Shown here piece after piece: positions 22,444-33,838 of a stretch of DNA of 64,000 nucleotides. Every line of letters starts with the position of its first letter. The stretch's first letter is position 1. The stretch spans positions 1 through 64,000 of the forward strand of contig JAMKCH010088327.1 in assembly GCA_023653785.1 (NCBI GenBank), read 5' to 3'. Origin of the DNA: Ophioderma brevispina. Lineage: Eukaryota > Echinodermata > Ophiuroidea > Amphilepidida > Ophiodermatidae. The notes under the pieces were generated by a model. The model saw only the letters and a program-made list of their open reading frames with translations. It did not search any database and was not told the origin of the DNA. Made by a program: the position numbers and the translations under genes.

Positions 22444-23574
22444 AAAAATAAAACATGAATTGGAGCCTTTTGAAGTGGCCTCCCAAATGACTGCAGAATT
22501 TCTTTAAAAACACTGGCCTAGACTAGGTTTGTTAGTACTCATTGTTGCATTTTCTTCAAGCCATTCAAAAGATACAGATATGTGTATAAAACTATATATA
22601 ATCTAACCAGGGTGAAAAGTCTAGACCGGAGTCGCACCAAGCTTTTGTTCCATCGTTACCTATAGCCTTAGTACAGTAGTACTACTACTACAAGTAAAAT
22701 GTGTGTGACCGCAACTTCAGATGAAATGTCCATCGTTGTACTACCGTTTTTTGTTTTTACAATGGGTTCAAAAGAGACGATAGGCAATTCTAGGAAAACA
22801 TTTTTTCTATTATTTAAATTTAAGGTGGCAATATAAACAATAATTAAAAGTGATATATATGATTTGTAAACATGAGCATATCACTCAAAATTGTAAATTG
22901 ACCATGGCTTAATAGAAAAATACTCTGTTAAAAGTGAGTTTCCTCCTCCTCAAGAGACCTTTGCTGTGAAAATCAGCCTGCTGAAGTTGTAAAATCACAA
23001 AAAGGTCTTGTGCTGAAATTGTTTCTAAAAACCTTAAGCCTGCTGTAAACACACCTTGATTTCTCTTTCTTTGGCAGCCATATATAGATATTTTCTCTAG
23101 GTGTGAATGCAGGCTACTTGAAAAGAGGTGTCAATATTTGCTAAAGTCTGGCTGCAGTTACTGAGGAGAAAAACAAATATTTGTGGAACCAGACTGAAGT
23201 CATTGCACCACTTCAAGTGAGCAACTTTTATTATTTTTCTGTTTCTTTTTTGTTCAATTATCGGGAAAATTTGCATATCAGATTGCTCCAAACTTGTTTA
23301 AATTGGCATAGCTTGAAACACATCTACTTTGTGGTGTGAGTTCAGTGGCCAACAGTTATATGCACCGTCGGAACACGCTTCCATAAATGATATTCAAACA
23401 TTTGCACACAAACCAGTCACGTACCAGGATAATTTCCCCTCCCCTGTTTTTTTTATAAATTTTTTTTTTTTTATTTGAATTTGTAGGAAAATTAGCTTGA
23501 TGCCTCTTTCAAATGAAGTCAACCATTCTTCAGTGTACAAAAAAATACATTAAAAATGATGTAAATATGGATCT

Positions 23575-23790
23575 CTTTCTCTATAGATTTCCAAAGGCAT
23601 TCCTGATCTGACCTGTCCAAATAATCTTACCTCCCTGGCATACTCATGTAGATACTCGATCTGAATGGCTCATTACAGGACACAACCATTAGATAGGCCC
23701 GCTGAGTAACCAATCAAATATTGCTTCTATATCTCTGTGTAAACCATAACACCATTCTTACAGTATCTCTGATGCTCATTACATATAGTG
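23575..23790 (-). repeat. Dispersed repeat family M, copy 1
   Basis: On the minus strand it reads TAATGAGCATCAGAGATACTG, GTAAGAATGGTG and TTTGATTGGTTACT. The same words occur in plus orientation at 28305, 33450 and, weakly, at 57890. Several ATTGG/CCAAT words recur within each copy. Confidence 0.65.
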
Positions 23791-23796
23791 CTTACA

Positions 23797-24199
23797 CATA
23801 GGCGTGCCCAGGAAATTTTATTGAGGGGGGCTGGACTAAAGATGTTCGAAGCATGAGAGCAAAGCGAGGGGCACGAGCAGAGCGACTAACGGGTGGGGTC
23901 CAGGGGCCCGCCTTAGGGCCCCCGGCGGAGGTCCATGGGGCAGAGCCCCCTGAAGCTCCTGAGGTTTTAGGGTTTTCAAGACCTGAAAACGCCTTTCCTT
24001 GCGTACTTCTTCCGACACTTTTTGATCCGCATTTGCATGAAAAAAAAATCAAATAAATGTACCATGTTCCTCTTCTTTTTCTTTTCTTCTTCTCTTTTCC
24101 TCTTTTTTCTTTCTCCCTTCCTCTTTCTTCCTTCCTCTTTTTTCTTGAGAACTTTGAGGGGGGCTTTAGCCCCCAAAGCCCCCCCTGGGTACGCCAGTG
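23797..24199 (+). mobile_element. GGCGTA-ended MITE with 5-bp TSD, copy 1
   Basis: The ends are CATAGGCGTGCCCAGG and CCTGGGTACGCCAGTG, followed inward by GAGGGGGGCT and AGCCCCCCC. It is flanked by TTACA on both sides (23792-23796 and 24200-24204). The interior has a GC-rich half (23860-23950) and a CT-rich half (24060-24150). ORFs over it on both strands follow this composition and are not genes. Confidence 0.85.
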
Positions 24200-24431
24200 T
24201 TACATGCCGATAGATAGGCAGGTAGTGCCTCAGAGGTAAAGTGTGCAAGCAGGTCCAAAAATGTCTCATCTATTGGAATAGAGCAGATATGATGCCTCAA
24301 ATACAAATCTTCTATCTCACCTAATCCATTTGTTTATGGTTGGTGTTCTTTTAGGGTATGGGCCATGCCCTTCTGTGCTGTCGATTCGTAATCCCTATCA
24401 CGGGAGGAGAGCAAAACCAAGCGTAAATTCA

Positions 24432-25238
24432 TAATAAATTATTAAAATCATAACTATCTGTTGCCCCAAATAAAACTTGCACATTTTCTTGAAAATGAAT
24501 AAAGTGTCACTTCAATTTATTTCCCCCAATATCAGTGACCAATAGATAAGCTAGATGCAAGAGCTAAAGATATTCAATTACCGGCCCGGTGTGCGGTGTA
24601 GAAAAACACTTCAGATTCCTTTTCATCTGGGAGTGCGGAACCATTGTTATATTGTCTCGCGGTTGAAAAGACTCGGGTGTTACGTACCTCTCCGATTTAG
24701 ACGAAGTCTTTTTTTAATGACGTAAGCGCAAAATGCTTATCCTCATTCGCAAATAAATAAATCTTGAGCTTCTATAGTGCGTGTTCAATTAACTTTGTCC
24801 ATGTTTTTCATCATTTATTCGAAAAGGAAGAAAGACAAACAAACATCATGCCAGAATGTTGCTGGGCAAGCTTTGACCTAACAACTTTGTGCAGAATTAA
24901 AATCCGTAACTTATTGCTTAACTTCATTGGTATTCAATTGACCGTGCTTTCAGAAGAAAACTTAGGGTCAACGACCTATATCATAATGTAAACTGGTTAG
25001 TTATTGTGAAAGAGGACGGGTATTTTGTTACTCAACCCGAATCGTGGAGGTGATAACACCTGGCTATAACAATGGCTCTGCATACTGGGCCCATTGTAAT
25101 ATCTTTAGTTAATGGTTTGCTGAAGTATATCCATTGGTCACTGATATTATGAAAGCGAAATTGATGTGACATTTTATTAATTTTTTAAGAAAATGTGCAA
25201 GTTTTATTTGGGGCAACAGAGGGTTATGTCATGTTAAT
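24432..25238. mobile_element. Inverted-repeat structure, ~120-bp arms
   Basis: ATAAATTATTAA, TGTTGCCCCAAATAAAAC, TTGCACATTTTCTT and ATATCAGTGACCAAT near 24432-24545 reappear inverted at 25130-25238, with about 580 bp between the arms. Such long-armed structures fit foldback elements or a transposon with long TIRs. The spacer includes one 75-aa frame without features. Confidence 0.7.
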
Positions 25239-25499
25239 AATTTATCAATAATTTTGCACCGGGTTTTGTCTTCTCCCTTTGTTATTTGGTCTATGCCCCA
25301 TAGTCTATTTGTCAAAGCTGGAAATCCATAGTGGCAGAATTCTGAGGGTGGGGAAGTACTAAAAATATGGTGTACAAAAGGCCCTTTCAGGCCAATTGTG
25401 CATGTATGGTATTTTAAAGCTAATAGTAGTAACCCAAATATCTGATTCACCTGCAAACAAAATCTGTTTCCAACTAATTTCAATAGGTAACGGTGTCTA

Positions 25500-26170
25500 G
25501 ATTTACTAAAAAGAACACCACTAGTGCAGACTGGGGAACTTGAATTTCTTTCAAAATGGCATCCAAAATGGCATCCAAAATGGCCACCGAACATGGTAAT
25601 GAATAGAAAAGACATAAATCGTCGAAAAATGTGATACAAGTTCCAAACAAACTGTGTTACTGTGATATATATTTCCTATTATTGCAAACACATACATGAC
25701 AAAAATCCAAGTTTCCCACCCTGCACCCTTATACTTTGTACCAATATTCAATGAGGGCTATCACTTGCAATCACTAGGTACGCTTATCACTATTAAATTT
25801 CTATGATACGTGCTCTCGTTTTTGCAGTTATATCTAATTTTGTGTAAATTTCCAAGGATTTGGTCCAGATTTGGCAGCCATGTTGTTCGCCATCTGGATT
25901 TGGAAAATACCAATAGCATGAAAATGCCATGTATGTCTTTGCAATAACCGAAAATATATCAGTTTGTGTTGAACTTGTTATTACTTTTTTTTAAAACTGA
26001 TTTATGCCTGTGTCTGTTGTAATTTTACCATGCTCGGCGGCCAATTTTTGTATCATTTTGAAAAAATCCAAGTCCTTCCACACCCCTTGCACCGTGGGCA
26101 TCTTTTTCTTCGAACAAGAGCAGATGTAGGGAAATTTATATCCCTGTGCAGAAAATCTCATGTTCCTTCA
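25500..26170. repeat. Diverged inverted repeat with AAAATGGC words
   Basis: Near 25540-25600 the word AAAATGGC(A/C)(T/A)CC occurs three times in a row, followed by a CGAACATGGT edge. The inverse, starting ACCATGCTCGGCGGCCAATT, begins at 26027 and runs outward through AAATCCAAGTCC. The 106- to 136-aa frames on either strand cover these arms and look repeat-derived. Confidence 0.55.
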
Positions 26171-26339
26171 AAGTGGTTAGGTTACCCCACACAGTGCTCT
26201 TTCCGTAGAAAAAAATTAAGTTCCCACAAAATGGACAGAAATTACTATTGGTTTTTTTGTTGCTCGTATCCAAAAATCATTGGTACTGGCTTTGTGGTGG
26301 TGTCAGGATTTGTTCAGCTTATGCTGATCCGGTGCCGCG

Positions 26340-26737
26340 TGTATCCATGATACAGAACGCTCCTAACAGACCCGCATATTTGAGGCTGGGTCGGATTGGG
26401 AACAGTCAGGGTTTACACCCACTCTTATTCGACACTGACTGCGATTTACATGTACAGTTTGACCTCTGTACAACGGGACCGATGGGGGGCGGCTAACGTC
26501 CCCTCCGAAGGACGGGATGCTTTCATGATCCATTGCCCAATTCCAAGTGAACCATGGAGGATGAGCGGTATCCTGTATTAATCAATAGCTGGTATACAGA
26601 TCAAATACAGAATTGATAGTAACCCAGAATAATCTCAGCAAGTGCCTACGACCCACGGGATTTCGAAACCGGGAATTGATGGGAAAATTTGCGCCAGGAG
26701 GCAAGCACCCTAACCGCTAGGCCACGCTCACCCCCAA
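26340..26737 (-). mobile_element. tRNA-derived SINE 2, copy 2
   Basis: On the minus strand the head is GTGAGCGTGGCCTAGCGGTT, followed by CCCGGTTTCGAAATCCCG, a B box with an extra T. The body then has TCCTTCGGAGGGGACGTTAG, CATCGGTCCCGTTGTACA and GTCGAATAAGAGTGGG. Agreement with 18272-18662 is clear along the whole length. The extra base in the B box suggests this copy is inactive. Confidence 0.85.
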
Positions 26738-26814
26738 AGTACTAGGACATTGTGATACAAATTGCTCATAAACCAATAATGCAACATCAAGAAGCAAATT
26801 CTTCTTAAAGCAAT

Positions 26815-28002
26815 AGTAGCACATTTTTGAAGGAGAGCCCCCAAAATTTATCAAAAAATGTTGAGGATTTTTAAAGGTTGCATTGGTAATGGTTAGTTAA
26901 ACTATACCGTGAATGGTTAAGCTCGAACATGTGTATCTGTCGGCAAAACTAAGGATTTTGTAATTAAGACAATTAATTCGGAGATCTCCGATAATAAATA
27001 ATAATTCAACGGTCGCTGGAGGAAACGGCCTTCCAATATAGAAATAGCCGTGAAATAGCGGCATGTATGTGTGCTTACAATCATCCCGTTAGGTGTTTTA
27101 TTGGTTCAAGCAGTAAGGAGGTCATTTGCTTGAGGTGGCATTATTTCACCATTGACGGACATAATTAAACTTAGCATTTCCCAGCTCTGCGCGTTAAAGG
27201 AAATATGTCAAGAGTTGTCAAGAGTTTGACTTACATGCTATTGAAATATATGTACATTTCATCACGAATTCCCGACAAAAAATAATACAATTGATTTGTA
27301 AAAATACAAAATAGAGGCCTTTAATTTTTGTGTTTGACCATACGAAGAACACGGCGATTTTCGCCACGGCTCATTGATTCAAAAAACGCCCAATTTTGCT
27401 CTCCTCGTGACGTTCAAAGTGAGACCAATAATCAGCGTGTGACCTCTGAATGTTATTGCTGAAACTGTAAGATGATGGATTAATGTAAGTAATAATAAAA
27501 TTAGAAAAATAAGTACAGAATGACATATGTTTTATTTCGTTGTGTTTTAATTATTATTAAGTGGCAACACTGCGATATGATGGTCACAACGACGTAAATT
27601 ATGGATGGTCATCACTTTGACGTCATCATTTGCCTGCGATGTGGATTTGTCGGAATCGTTTTCGAGTAAGCTATTGGGCGGAAAATTAAAAGGGCAAAAT
27701 ACTCAACAAATGTGGACAATTTTCAACTTATTTTGATTTATATGTAATCTACGTTACTTAAGCTTTCCATCCATACCAAATTTTCCAAATATTCAGAATC
27801 ATGACATATTTCCTTTAAGTACAATCTGGGATCCCAATTCTAATTACAAAATCGCTTATTTTATGATAAATACACATTCTTGAGCATTCTCGTTTTTGCA
27901 GGTGTAGTTTCCTAGACAATTACCAACATAACTGCAAAAATCTCAAATTTTGAAAAATATTAATTGGGGGTGCTCTTCAAAAATGTGCTGTTATTGCTTT
28001 AA
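26815..28002 (+). mobile_element. MITE family B, copy 3 (complete, interrupted)
   Basis: The left end is TTAAAGCAATAGTAGCACAT and the right end ATGTGCTGTTATTGCTTTAA, with TTAA outermost. This defines the family TIR, which extends into GAAG.AGC.CCCC. At 27194 it is interrupted by a 627-bp element; outside that, it is colinear with copy 4 at 41826-42350. Non-coding. Confidence 0.85.
27194..27828 (+). mobile_element. TTAA element with perfect 17-bp ends (GGAAATATGTCA)
   Basis: The ends TTAAAGGAAATATGTCA and TGACATATTTCCTTTAA are exact inverses, with TTAA at both edges counted as the target duplication. It lies inside MITE B copy 3. MITE B copy 4 has a single TTAA (42189-42192) at the same place, GCTGTTAAGTCCAATC, so this is a clean occupied/unoccupied pair. 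The ~627-bp interior has no long ORF. Confidence 0.9.
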
Positions 28003-28088
28003 ATTTTGGGCATAAATTTTCTCAATGGTATCTTGTGAATCATAAACAAAAGAGAAGGTACTTGGATTACAAAATGCACCTTTAAGTC
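28001..28088 (+). mobile_element. MITE family F, right-end fragment
   Basis: TTTTCTCAA..GGTATCTTGTGAA and GGATTACAAAATGCACCTTTAA correspond to the last ~80 bp of the element at 16696-17035. The left part is missing; it abuts MITE B copy 3. Confidence 0.6.
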
Positions 28089-28304
28089 CAAAAAAGTCCA
28101 AGAAAATTGACATAAAAAGCCTCATGAAAAATCAACTTGTGTACAAATGGTTAATTAAGATTGTGAATCCCTGATTTTCATTGTAAAAATAATTATTTCA
28201 AGACAAGTAGATTATCTACACCTCAAGCACTTTTGAGGGAGTTTTAGCTCATTACACCCCCCCCCCCCGACTACCGCCTGCCTATTTATCAGCATCTAAG
28301 CACT

Positions 28305-28470
28305 ATTTTGATTGGTTACTTGGAAGGTAATGTCATGTAATGAGCAAATCAGAGATACTGTAAGAATGGTGGTATGCTTTACAAAGAGCACAATTCTGAT
28401 TGGTTACTCAAAGGACTATCTCATGATGTGGCCTGTAACAAGCCAATCAGACAGACGTTGTCATATTACA
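28305..28470 (+). repeat. Dispersed repeat family M, copy 2
   Basis: GATTGGTTACTTGGAAGGTA, TCATGTAATGAGC, GTAAGAATGGTGGTATG and AAGCCAATCAGACAGAC match the copy at 33450-33605. The 92-aa frame here comes from this repeat. Confidence 0.7.
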
Positions 28471-30044
28471 AAAATCTCAACATTCAGGAAAATATATGAG
28501 ATGTACTATTATTGCTTTGTGTCGGCCATTGTCTGTGCAAATTGTCATAAATTTTACCGGCGTAGTGTATCTCTCTCGTTTTTCATGTGAGTTAAACAAA
28601 CAAAAGACATGACAAAATAAATAATGCTGTTGATAGCAACCTAAATATCAGATTCTTTGCCGAGTTGTTGCTATAAAAAGAGCTGCAATCATGAGAATAC
28701 ATCTTCCTGCATAAGATATAATGAAAGAAAGCTTAGCTAAGCATGTTTGAAACCCCCTCATTGTTTTGTAGCAAAACAAACAAAAAAACGAGACTCCTCG
28801 TGATATTCATAGAAATTTTTAACCTCATCCTGCGCCAAAAATTTTAAGTTTTATTAATGATTCACAGGTCAGGTTTAATCTAAAAGTAGTAGCTCCTAAA
28901 GTGCTATTAATCACAAGTGATCAATGAAGTGCCGAAAATGTCAAATCGGAGCAAAATCAAACCGTCTCTGCAATTCCCTGTCTTGTTCTAGCCGTCTGGT
29001 ACCATTGAATAGGGTAAGTGATGTGAAATGTTTTGGGAATACCGGACAACGCCATGAGGAGCGGTAATGACAATTTGTATCAAACGGCTGGGGGGCATGT
29101 ATTGGTAATGGGACCTTACCTACTGATACTCAATGTATCCATGACTTCCTCTCACCAAGGGAGGAATGAGCACTATTCAGGCAAAGTTCAACCAATTAAC
29201 AATACCAACGCAACACTGGAAAAGAAAACTTGCCTTGTGAGAGTAGGCTTTACACAGCACTACAATAGAAGACAAAGTTCATACCTGCCATTAATTGCAG
29301 AAAAGGTTGAACTGAGGGTGGGAATAACAGGCTGGTCTAGAATGGATGTGCCCTCCCTTGATCATACCAAGATTCATTTCTCCGTCATGATACACAAATA
29401 AACCTGCGGATGCCCAGCAGTGGAGCAGGATCCGGGGCTGACAATAGCTCAGCTGTCCCGACTTGCCTCAATATCGGCAATGACTTCCAATTTGTGAGCA
29501 TTCGGGCTCATACGTCTTCTGGTATTGCTTACCAAGTATAGACATAAATGTGTGTCATGTGCCAATGGCCAAGGTATATAATAGCTAATTACGAGTTAGA
29601 TAGGGGTCCCAAAACAAAATAAAACAAAGCTTTCACTATGTGGCTCTATGGACTTGCTCTTCCACTGTAAAGCAGTACATCTCTTTTTTATGGGCTCCCT
29701 TCCTCATGGTAAGGCCAAGTTTTGGGTTATCCCTCAACTTTTTGCGAGTAACAGTAAGAAGTGCTTAATATATAACCGTAGTGTCTTCAGAAAAAAAATT
29801 GCTGGGGGTTTTCATAACACAGTGGTAGGGGTCGGTACGTAATGTCGTTATGCTGAAGTGAGATCTCAAATCCCACTCTCGTCCCAACACACCACCCAAA
29901 TCAGGGAGCACTGCTTCTAGAAAATGATTACCAGATAAAATAGCAGACTTGTATATTGCGTAACAGTAAGCAACACATGTTCTCATTAATTTATATATCT
30001 CATCCTTTTTGCCCTTCCCTCTTACCCTGTAACTCATAGTTCTT
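28471..30044. other. Intergenic; one unassigned 122-aa frame
   Basis: A plus-strand frame from 29033 to 29401 is open for 122 codons and has ordinary-looking composition (NATLEKKTCLVRVGF, LIAEKVELRVGITGW). A GTAAGT donor-like site precedes it at about 29010. I recognise no domain, no signal peptide and no partner exon, so I leave it unassigned. The rest shows nothing I can support. Confidence 0.3.
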
Positions 30045-30690
30045 CTTTCTCTACCCCAATCTTATGCCCCTATAAACCCCAGCTTATCTCTCCTCTTTCT
30101 TCATTCTCTTCTATCTCTCTCTCTTTTTTCTCCCTCTCCTCTTTCCCCCTCTCCCTGCACTAGTCTTTCTTTCTCTACCCATATTCTCCTTTACTACCCC
30201 GCTTACCTTCTCCTTCTTCTGTCATTCTGTCTTTTACCTTCTAATTTATCTTTCTCTACCTCCCTTTTCTCTATCCATCATTTCTCACCCTTTCAATCAC
30301 TAATCTCTTTCTATACACTATCTTCTCACCCTAAATAACCCCGTTACTCTTTCTCCTCATTTCTATTTCTCTCTATCTCCCTTTGTCGCCCTCGCCCTCT
30401 GTCTCCCTTTCCCTCACAATTCTCCTTTCTCTACCACATATTCCCATTAATTACTGAATCTTTTTCCTCTCTTGCCTTATCTCATTTATCTATCTCCCTT
30501 TGGCTACTCTCCTATTTCTCCCTATCCACTCATCCCTCTCTCTCCATCTCCCTCTATAGTTCTCTTTCTTTCTGTCCCAATCTTCTCATACCTCCCACAT
30601 CTGGCTCTCACTTTCTCCGCTTCTTGCTCTCTTTCTTCCTGCTTTCTGCTGCTTTCGTCATTCTCTCTCTTTACCTCTGGGTGGATAGCA
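30045..30690 (+). repeat. Polypyrimidine (CT-rich) tract
   Basis: About 650 bp is almost entirely C and T on the plus strand, with TCTCTC, CTTTCTC and CCCTCTCC words but no fixed unit. Such tracts can adopt triplex (H-DNA) structure. The Pro/Leu/Ser frame at 30472-30696 is a composition product. Confidence 0.85.
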
Positions 30691-31044
30691 GATTAGCAGA
30701 TGATCTAGGATATGCCTCGTAACGCCTAATCCAATAAGTTAAACAAACTAGCCTGAGTATAAGCTGAGGTTACCATCAAAACTACATTCATCTGTTGCTT
30801 TATCAAGAAATCACAAAGAACAATAGTAAATAACACTTGCAGGGTGCTCAGGTTGCGTGATAATGTATCATAATCCAGGCTACAGGGTTAAGAAAATGGA
30901 CATGCATGGATTGGGGAGAGTCTGGGAAGTTGGACATTTTGCATCTTAACCAGGCCAGTTGAAAATAAATAATTTGTTTAATTATTTTGAAAAATCTACA
31001 TCTGATTGACAAACAAGTTAATTAGTTATAAATCAGTTGCAGGC

Positions 31045-31826
31045 TACACTCTAAATTAAGCGGATTTAAAAGTAATCTTAAAAGTTTAAAGCACATCTAA
31101 ATCTACTTAGATTAAAAATAAGTCGAAATGGTTTAAAATTCAAAACTACTTGGGTTTATTTTAATCTATTGGATTACTTTAAAATTTTACGATTTAATTT
31201 TTTAACTCCTTTTAAGATTAAAATTTCAAAATAATAGATCAACTTTAAATCTTAATGGATTTAAAAGTTAATCTATACGGTTTATTAAATAGTTGTTGAG
31301 ATTGGTCACTCCTCACCAATCCGTATGGATACTTTCATGGATTAATAATTAATCTTGCACTATGTGTGGCGAACGGTACCATTATTTGGGAGAATATGGA
31401 CAGAAAATGCTTTTATCTGGTCGGCATTATGCTATGCGAAAAGATTAAAGCCTTTGTTTCTTGGCGCATCAGTTAGTGCGTACTGTGCGCAACACATCAG
31501 TGCAAGATTTAAATATTAATCAATGAAAAGTAAATCCATTACGGATTGTGAGGAGTGACCAAACCATTACAAGATTTGTTAAAATAAATCCTATGTTAAC
31601 TTTTAATTCTATTACGCATTAAGTTACATCTTTTTAGTTTTTGAAATTAATCTTACAAGAGTTAAAAATTAAATCGTAAAAGTTTTAAAAGTAATTCATA
31701 GATAAAAAATAAAACCCAAGTAGTTTGAATTTTAAAACCATTTTCGATTATTTTAAATTAAGTAAGATTTAAATTCTTTACAACTTTTAAGATTTACTTT
31801 TTAAATCCCTGTAATTTAGAGTTACA
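31045..31826. mobile_element. Large foldback element with GATTTAA words
   Basis: Arms of roughly 310-330 bp (31045-31360 and 31500-31826) are imperfect inverse complements. Landmarks are ACTCTAAATTA outside, AACCCAAGTAGTTT-type words midway, and TTGGTCACTCCTCACCAAT / GTGAGGAGTGACCAAA near the centre. The arms are packed with GATTTAAAAGT and its inverse. The ~140-bp unpaired centre is GC-richer. Transcription would give a long hairpin RNA. No ORF. Confidence 0.8.
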
Positions 31827-32129
31827 TTTGTCAAAAATTCCCATCCAACATACTCGTATGCAAAGTATGTGAGTCAGGGCTCTTGGAAATGGTTCTGAAG
31901 TGGACAGTAGTCGCTTGATTTGGCAACTTTGCCACAGGCTGCAGATTGACCGTCACCGCCACAAATAAAAACCTGAATATCTTGCACCCTATTTTACCTG
32001 CTGTTGTATTAACACATCAGCTGCATCTATGAACTCACTATGGAAATAGATAGGGGTGTGTAAGGCTTGTGCTTTCAAACCCAGGGCATTCAGTGACAGA
32101 CGACTGAAAAATAAAACCAGGGGAACTTT

Positions 32130-32350
32130 GGGACGAGAGACAGCCAAATTGCCCAAAGTAGGTGTTTTCCAGGTGAAAAATTAGTAAAATTTCATAAAAT
32201 GGGGTCTTTGGATGAGCATTTTGCAAGCAAAATTTAAAAAATAGAGGGCTTGGGTGAAAAATTTCCCCCAAAATAGGGGTCTTTGGGTGCAGTGGTAAAA
32301 TTTCACAATATATCGCGGTCTTTGGGTGTAACAAACGATGCTGAAAAAAG
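32130..32350 (+). repeat. Degenerate tandem repeat (GGTCTTTGGGTG)
   Basis: GGGGTCTTTGG(A/G)TG recurs about every 45 bp together with AAAATTTC. The minus-strand 160-aa frame (32038-32520) therefore shows a repeated HPKT..-EI motif. I regard that frame as repeat-derived rather than a gene. Confidence 0.6.
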
Positions 32351-32391
32351 GGTCTTAACAGCCTTAAATACGCATCCTTCCAAGATGGGAG

Positions 32392-32769
32392 CAGTGGCGT
32401 AAATTTCTTTTTGACATGGGGGGGATGGGGTTGACGAAAATTTATGAATGAAACAGGGTTTGCTGAAAAAGTCCATTTACAGCACATGTGCGCGCCGAAG
32501 GTCGCTAAAAATTTTGCCATTAGAAGCTAAAATCCTTAAAATGTCTATGCAAACTAGAACAAAATGCGCGCGAGCGCGCGGGAAAGAAATTACCAATTTT
32601 TAAGATATTATGTAAAATATGAGGTTATTTTGGTTTTTTTTTTGCTCAAAAACACAGAAACAGGCTCAACATTGGGGGGGAGGATCCCTGACCACCACCT
32701 CATCAAAATATTGGGGGGGATATTATCCCCCCCCCAGCCCACCCCCCCCCCCCCCGGATTACGCCTATG
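32392..32769 (+). mobile_element. GGCGTA-ended MITE, copy 2
   Basis: The ends are CAGTGGCGTAAATTTC and GGATTACGCCTATG, with long G and C runs just inside, as in the copy at 23797. A self-complementary CGCGCGAGCGCGCG lies inside at about 32566. No exact flanking duplication is visible. Confidence 0.65.
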
Positions 32770-33449
32770 AGGGAGTACCCCCCCCCACCCGGATTCCTTT
32801 CAGATAATCATCTATAAAGATCAAAAGCATGGCTGCTGAGCCATTTCCTTGCCTGTTTGTACCAGGACATAGCAAGCGTGAGATTTTGACTACCACTTAT
32901 GCTCCTAGAGAGTGACAAAAGCACCATTCCAGAGCGGAGCTATTCGTTATATTGAGTGCTGATCACAATTGCAGTATCGGATTTATTCCCACCTTATGGC
33001 AGACCCTCATTCATGCACTTTGAAAAGCTTTGAACCACATTGTTATCCATGGATCCATTGCTCTAGTTCAACTCTAAACATTTGCTAGTGAAGAATTCAA
33101 ATTTATGATCTTAAAATGACAAATTTTATATGCCTTTAGTGAAACAGGAACATTTTGAACTCCTAAGGTCAATTTCTCCTCCATTCACTGCTCAAACCCT
33201 AAGTTTGAAATAAAAAACCCAGTGTCTAGTTCCCCAGGCCCATGTAAAAACCTGAGTAGCAAACCATTTAACAGTAAGAAATTGAGTGCAGCTATTATCT
33301 CTGGGCCCATAACATGCAGATCAAGTTGGTAAGTTTCTCCAGGATTTAAAACTGAATAATTCATAGAGTTTGCATACTCAACCTTGAGGCCTGTACAATC
33401 AGCAATTCTTGTATTTTAGTCAATCCTTCTATCAAAAATGTATGCACTC

Positions 33450-33605
33450 TATTGATTGGTTACTTGGAAGGTAATCTCATGTAAGAACCAAATTCAGAGA
33501 TAAGGAAATATGGTGGTATGGTACAAGAGAATAGAGAAAGAGAACCAAATTTGATTGGTTAATACTAATCATGTGTCCTGGAATGAGCCAATCAGACAGA
33601 CTGTG
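33450..33605 (+). repeat. Dispersed repeat family M, copy 3
   Basis: It matches 28305-28470 through GATTGGTTACTTGGAAGGTA, TGGTGGTATGG and GAGCCAATCAGACAGACTG. Confidence 0.7.
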
Positions 33606-33637
33606 GGTGGTATTTCTTGGGGTTAATGTTTAAAACC

Positions 33638-33838
33638 CAGTGGCGTAAACGGCCTGCCCGCTCTGAGGGGCAAATTCCCAGTTTCGGAAGTTCCCTCGTA
33701 GGGGGGTCAAAAGGCCAATTGTTCCAGGCGCCAGAGGGGTGCCTAAAAAACGGCTGATTTCGCATGATTTTTTGCAATTTTTTTCCCGGCCAAAGTCGTC
33801 AGGGTGCCCCCCACCCCGCGCCCTTGCTTACGCCACTG
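33638..33838 (+). mobile_element. GGCGTA-ended MITE, copy 3 (short)
   Basis: The ends are CAGTGGCGTAAACGGC and CTTGCTTACGCCACTG, exactly inverse over the outer nine bases (CAGTGGCGT). The interior has CCCCCCACCCCGCGCCC next to the right end. Flanks TTAAAACC and TTTATACC are similar, but not an exact duplication. Confidence 0.75.

Noticed and set aside
25229..25639. 136-aa minus-strand frame
   Set aside because: It covers one arm of a diverged inverted repeat, and its GCHFGCHF pattern comes directly from the repeated AAAATGGCATCC word.
30045..30690. Coding potential in the CT-rich tract
   Set aside because: The Pro/Leu/Ser frame is open only because the tract is nearly free of A and G.
32038..32520. 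160-aa minus-strand frame with repeated HPKT motif
   Set aside because: The motif follows the ~45-bp DNA repeat GGTCTTTGGGTG and the frame runs into a separate mobile element. No start context or domain supports a gene.
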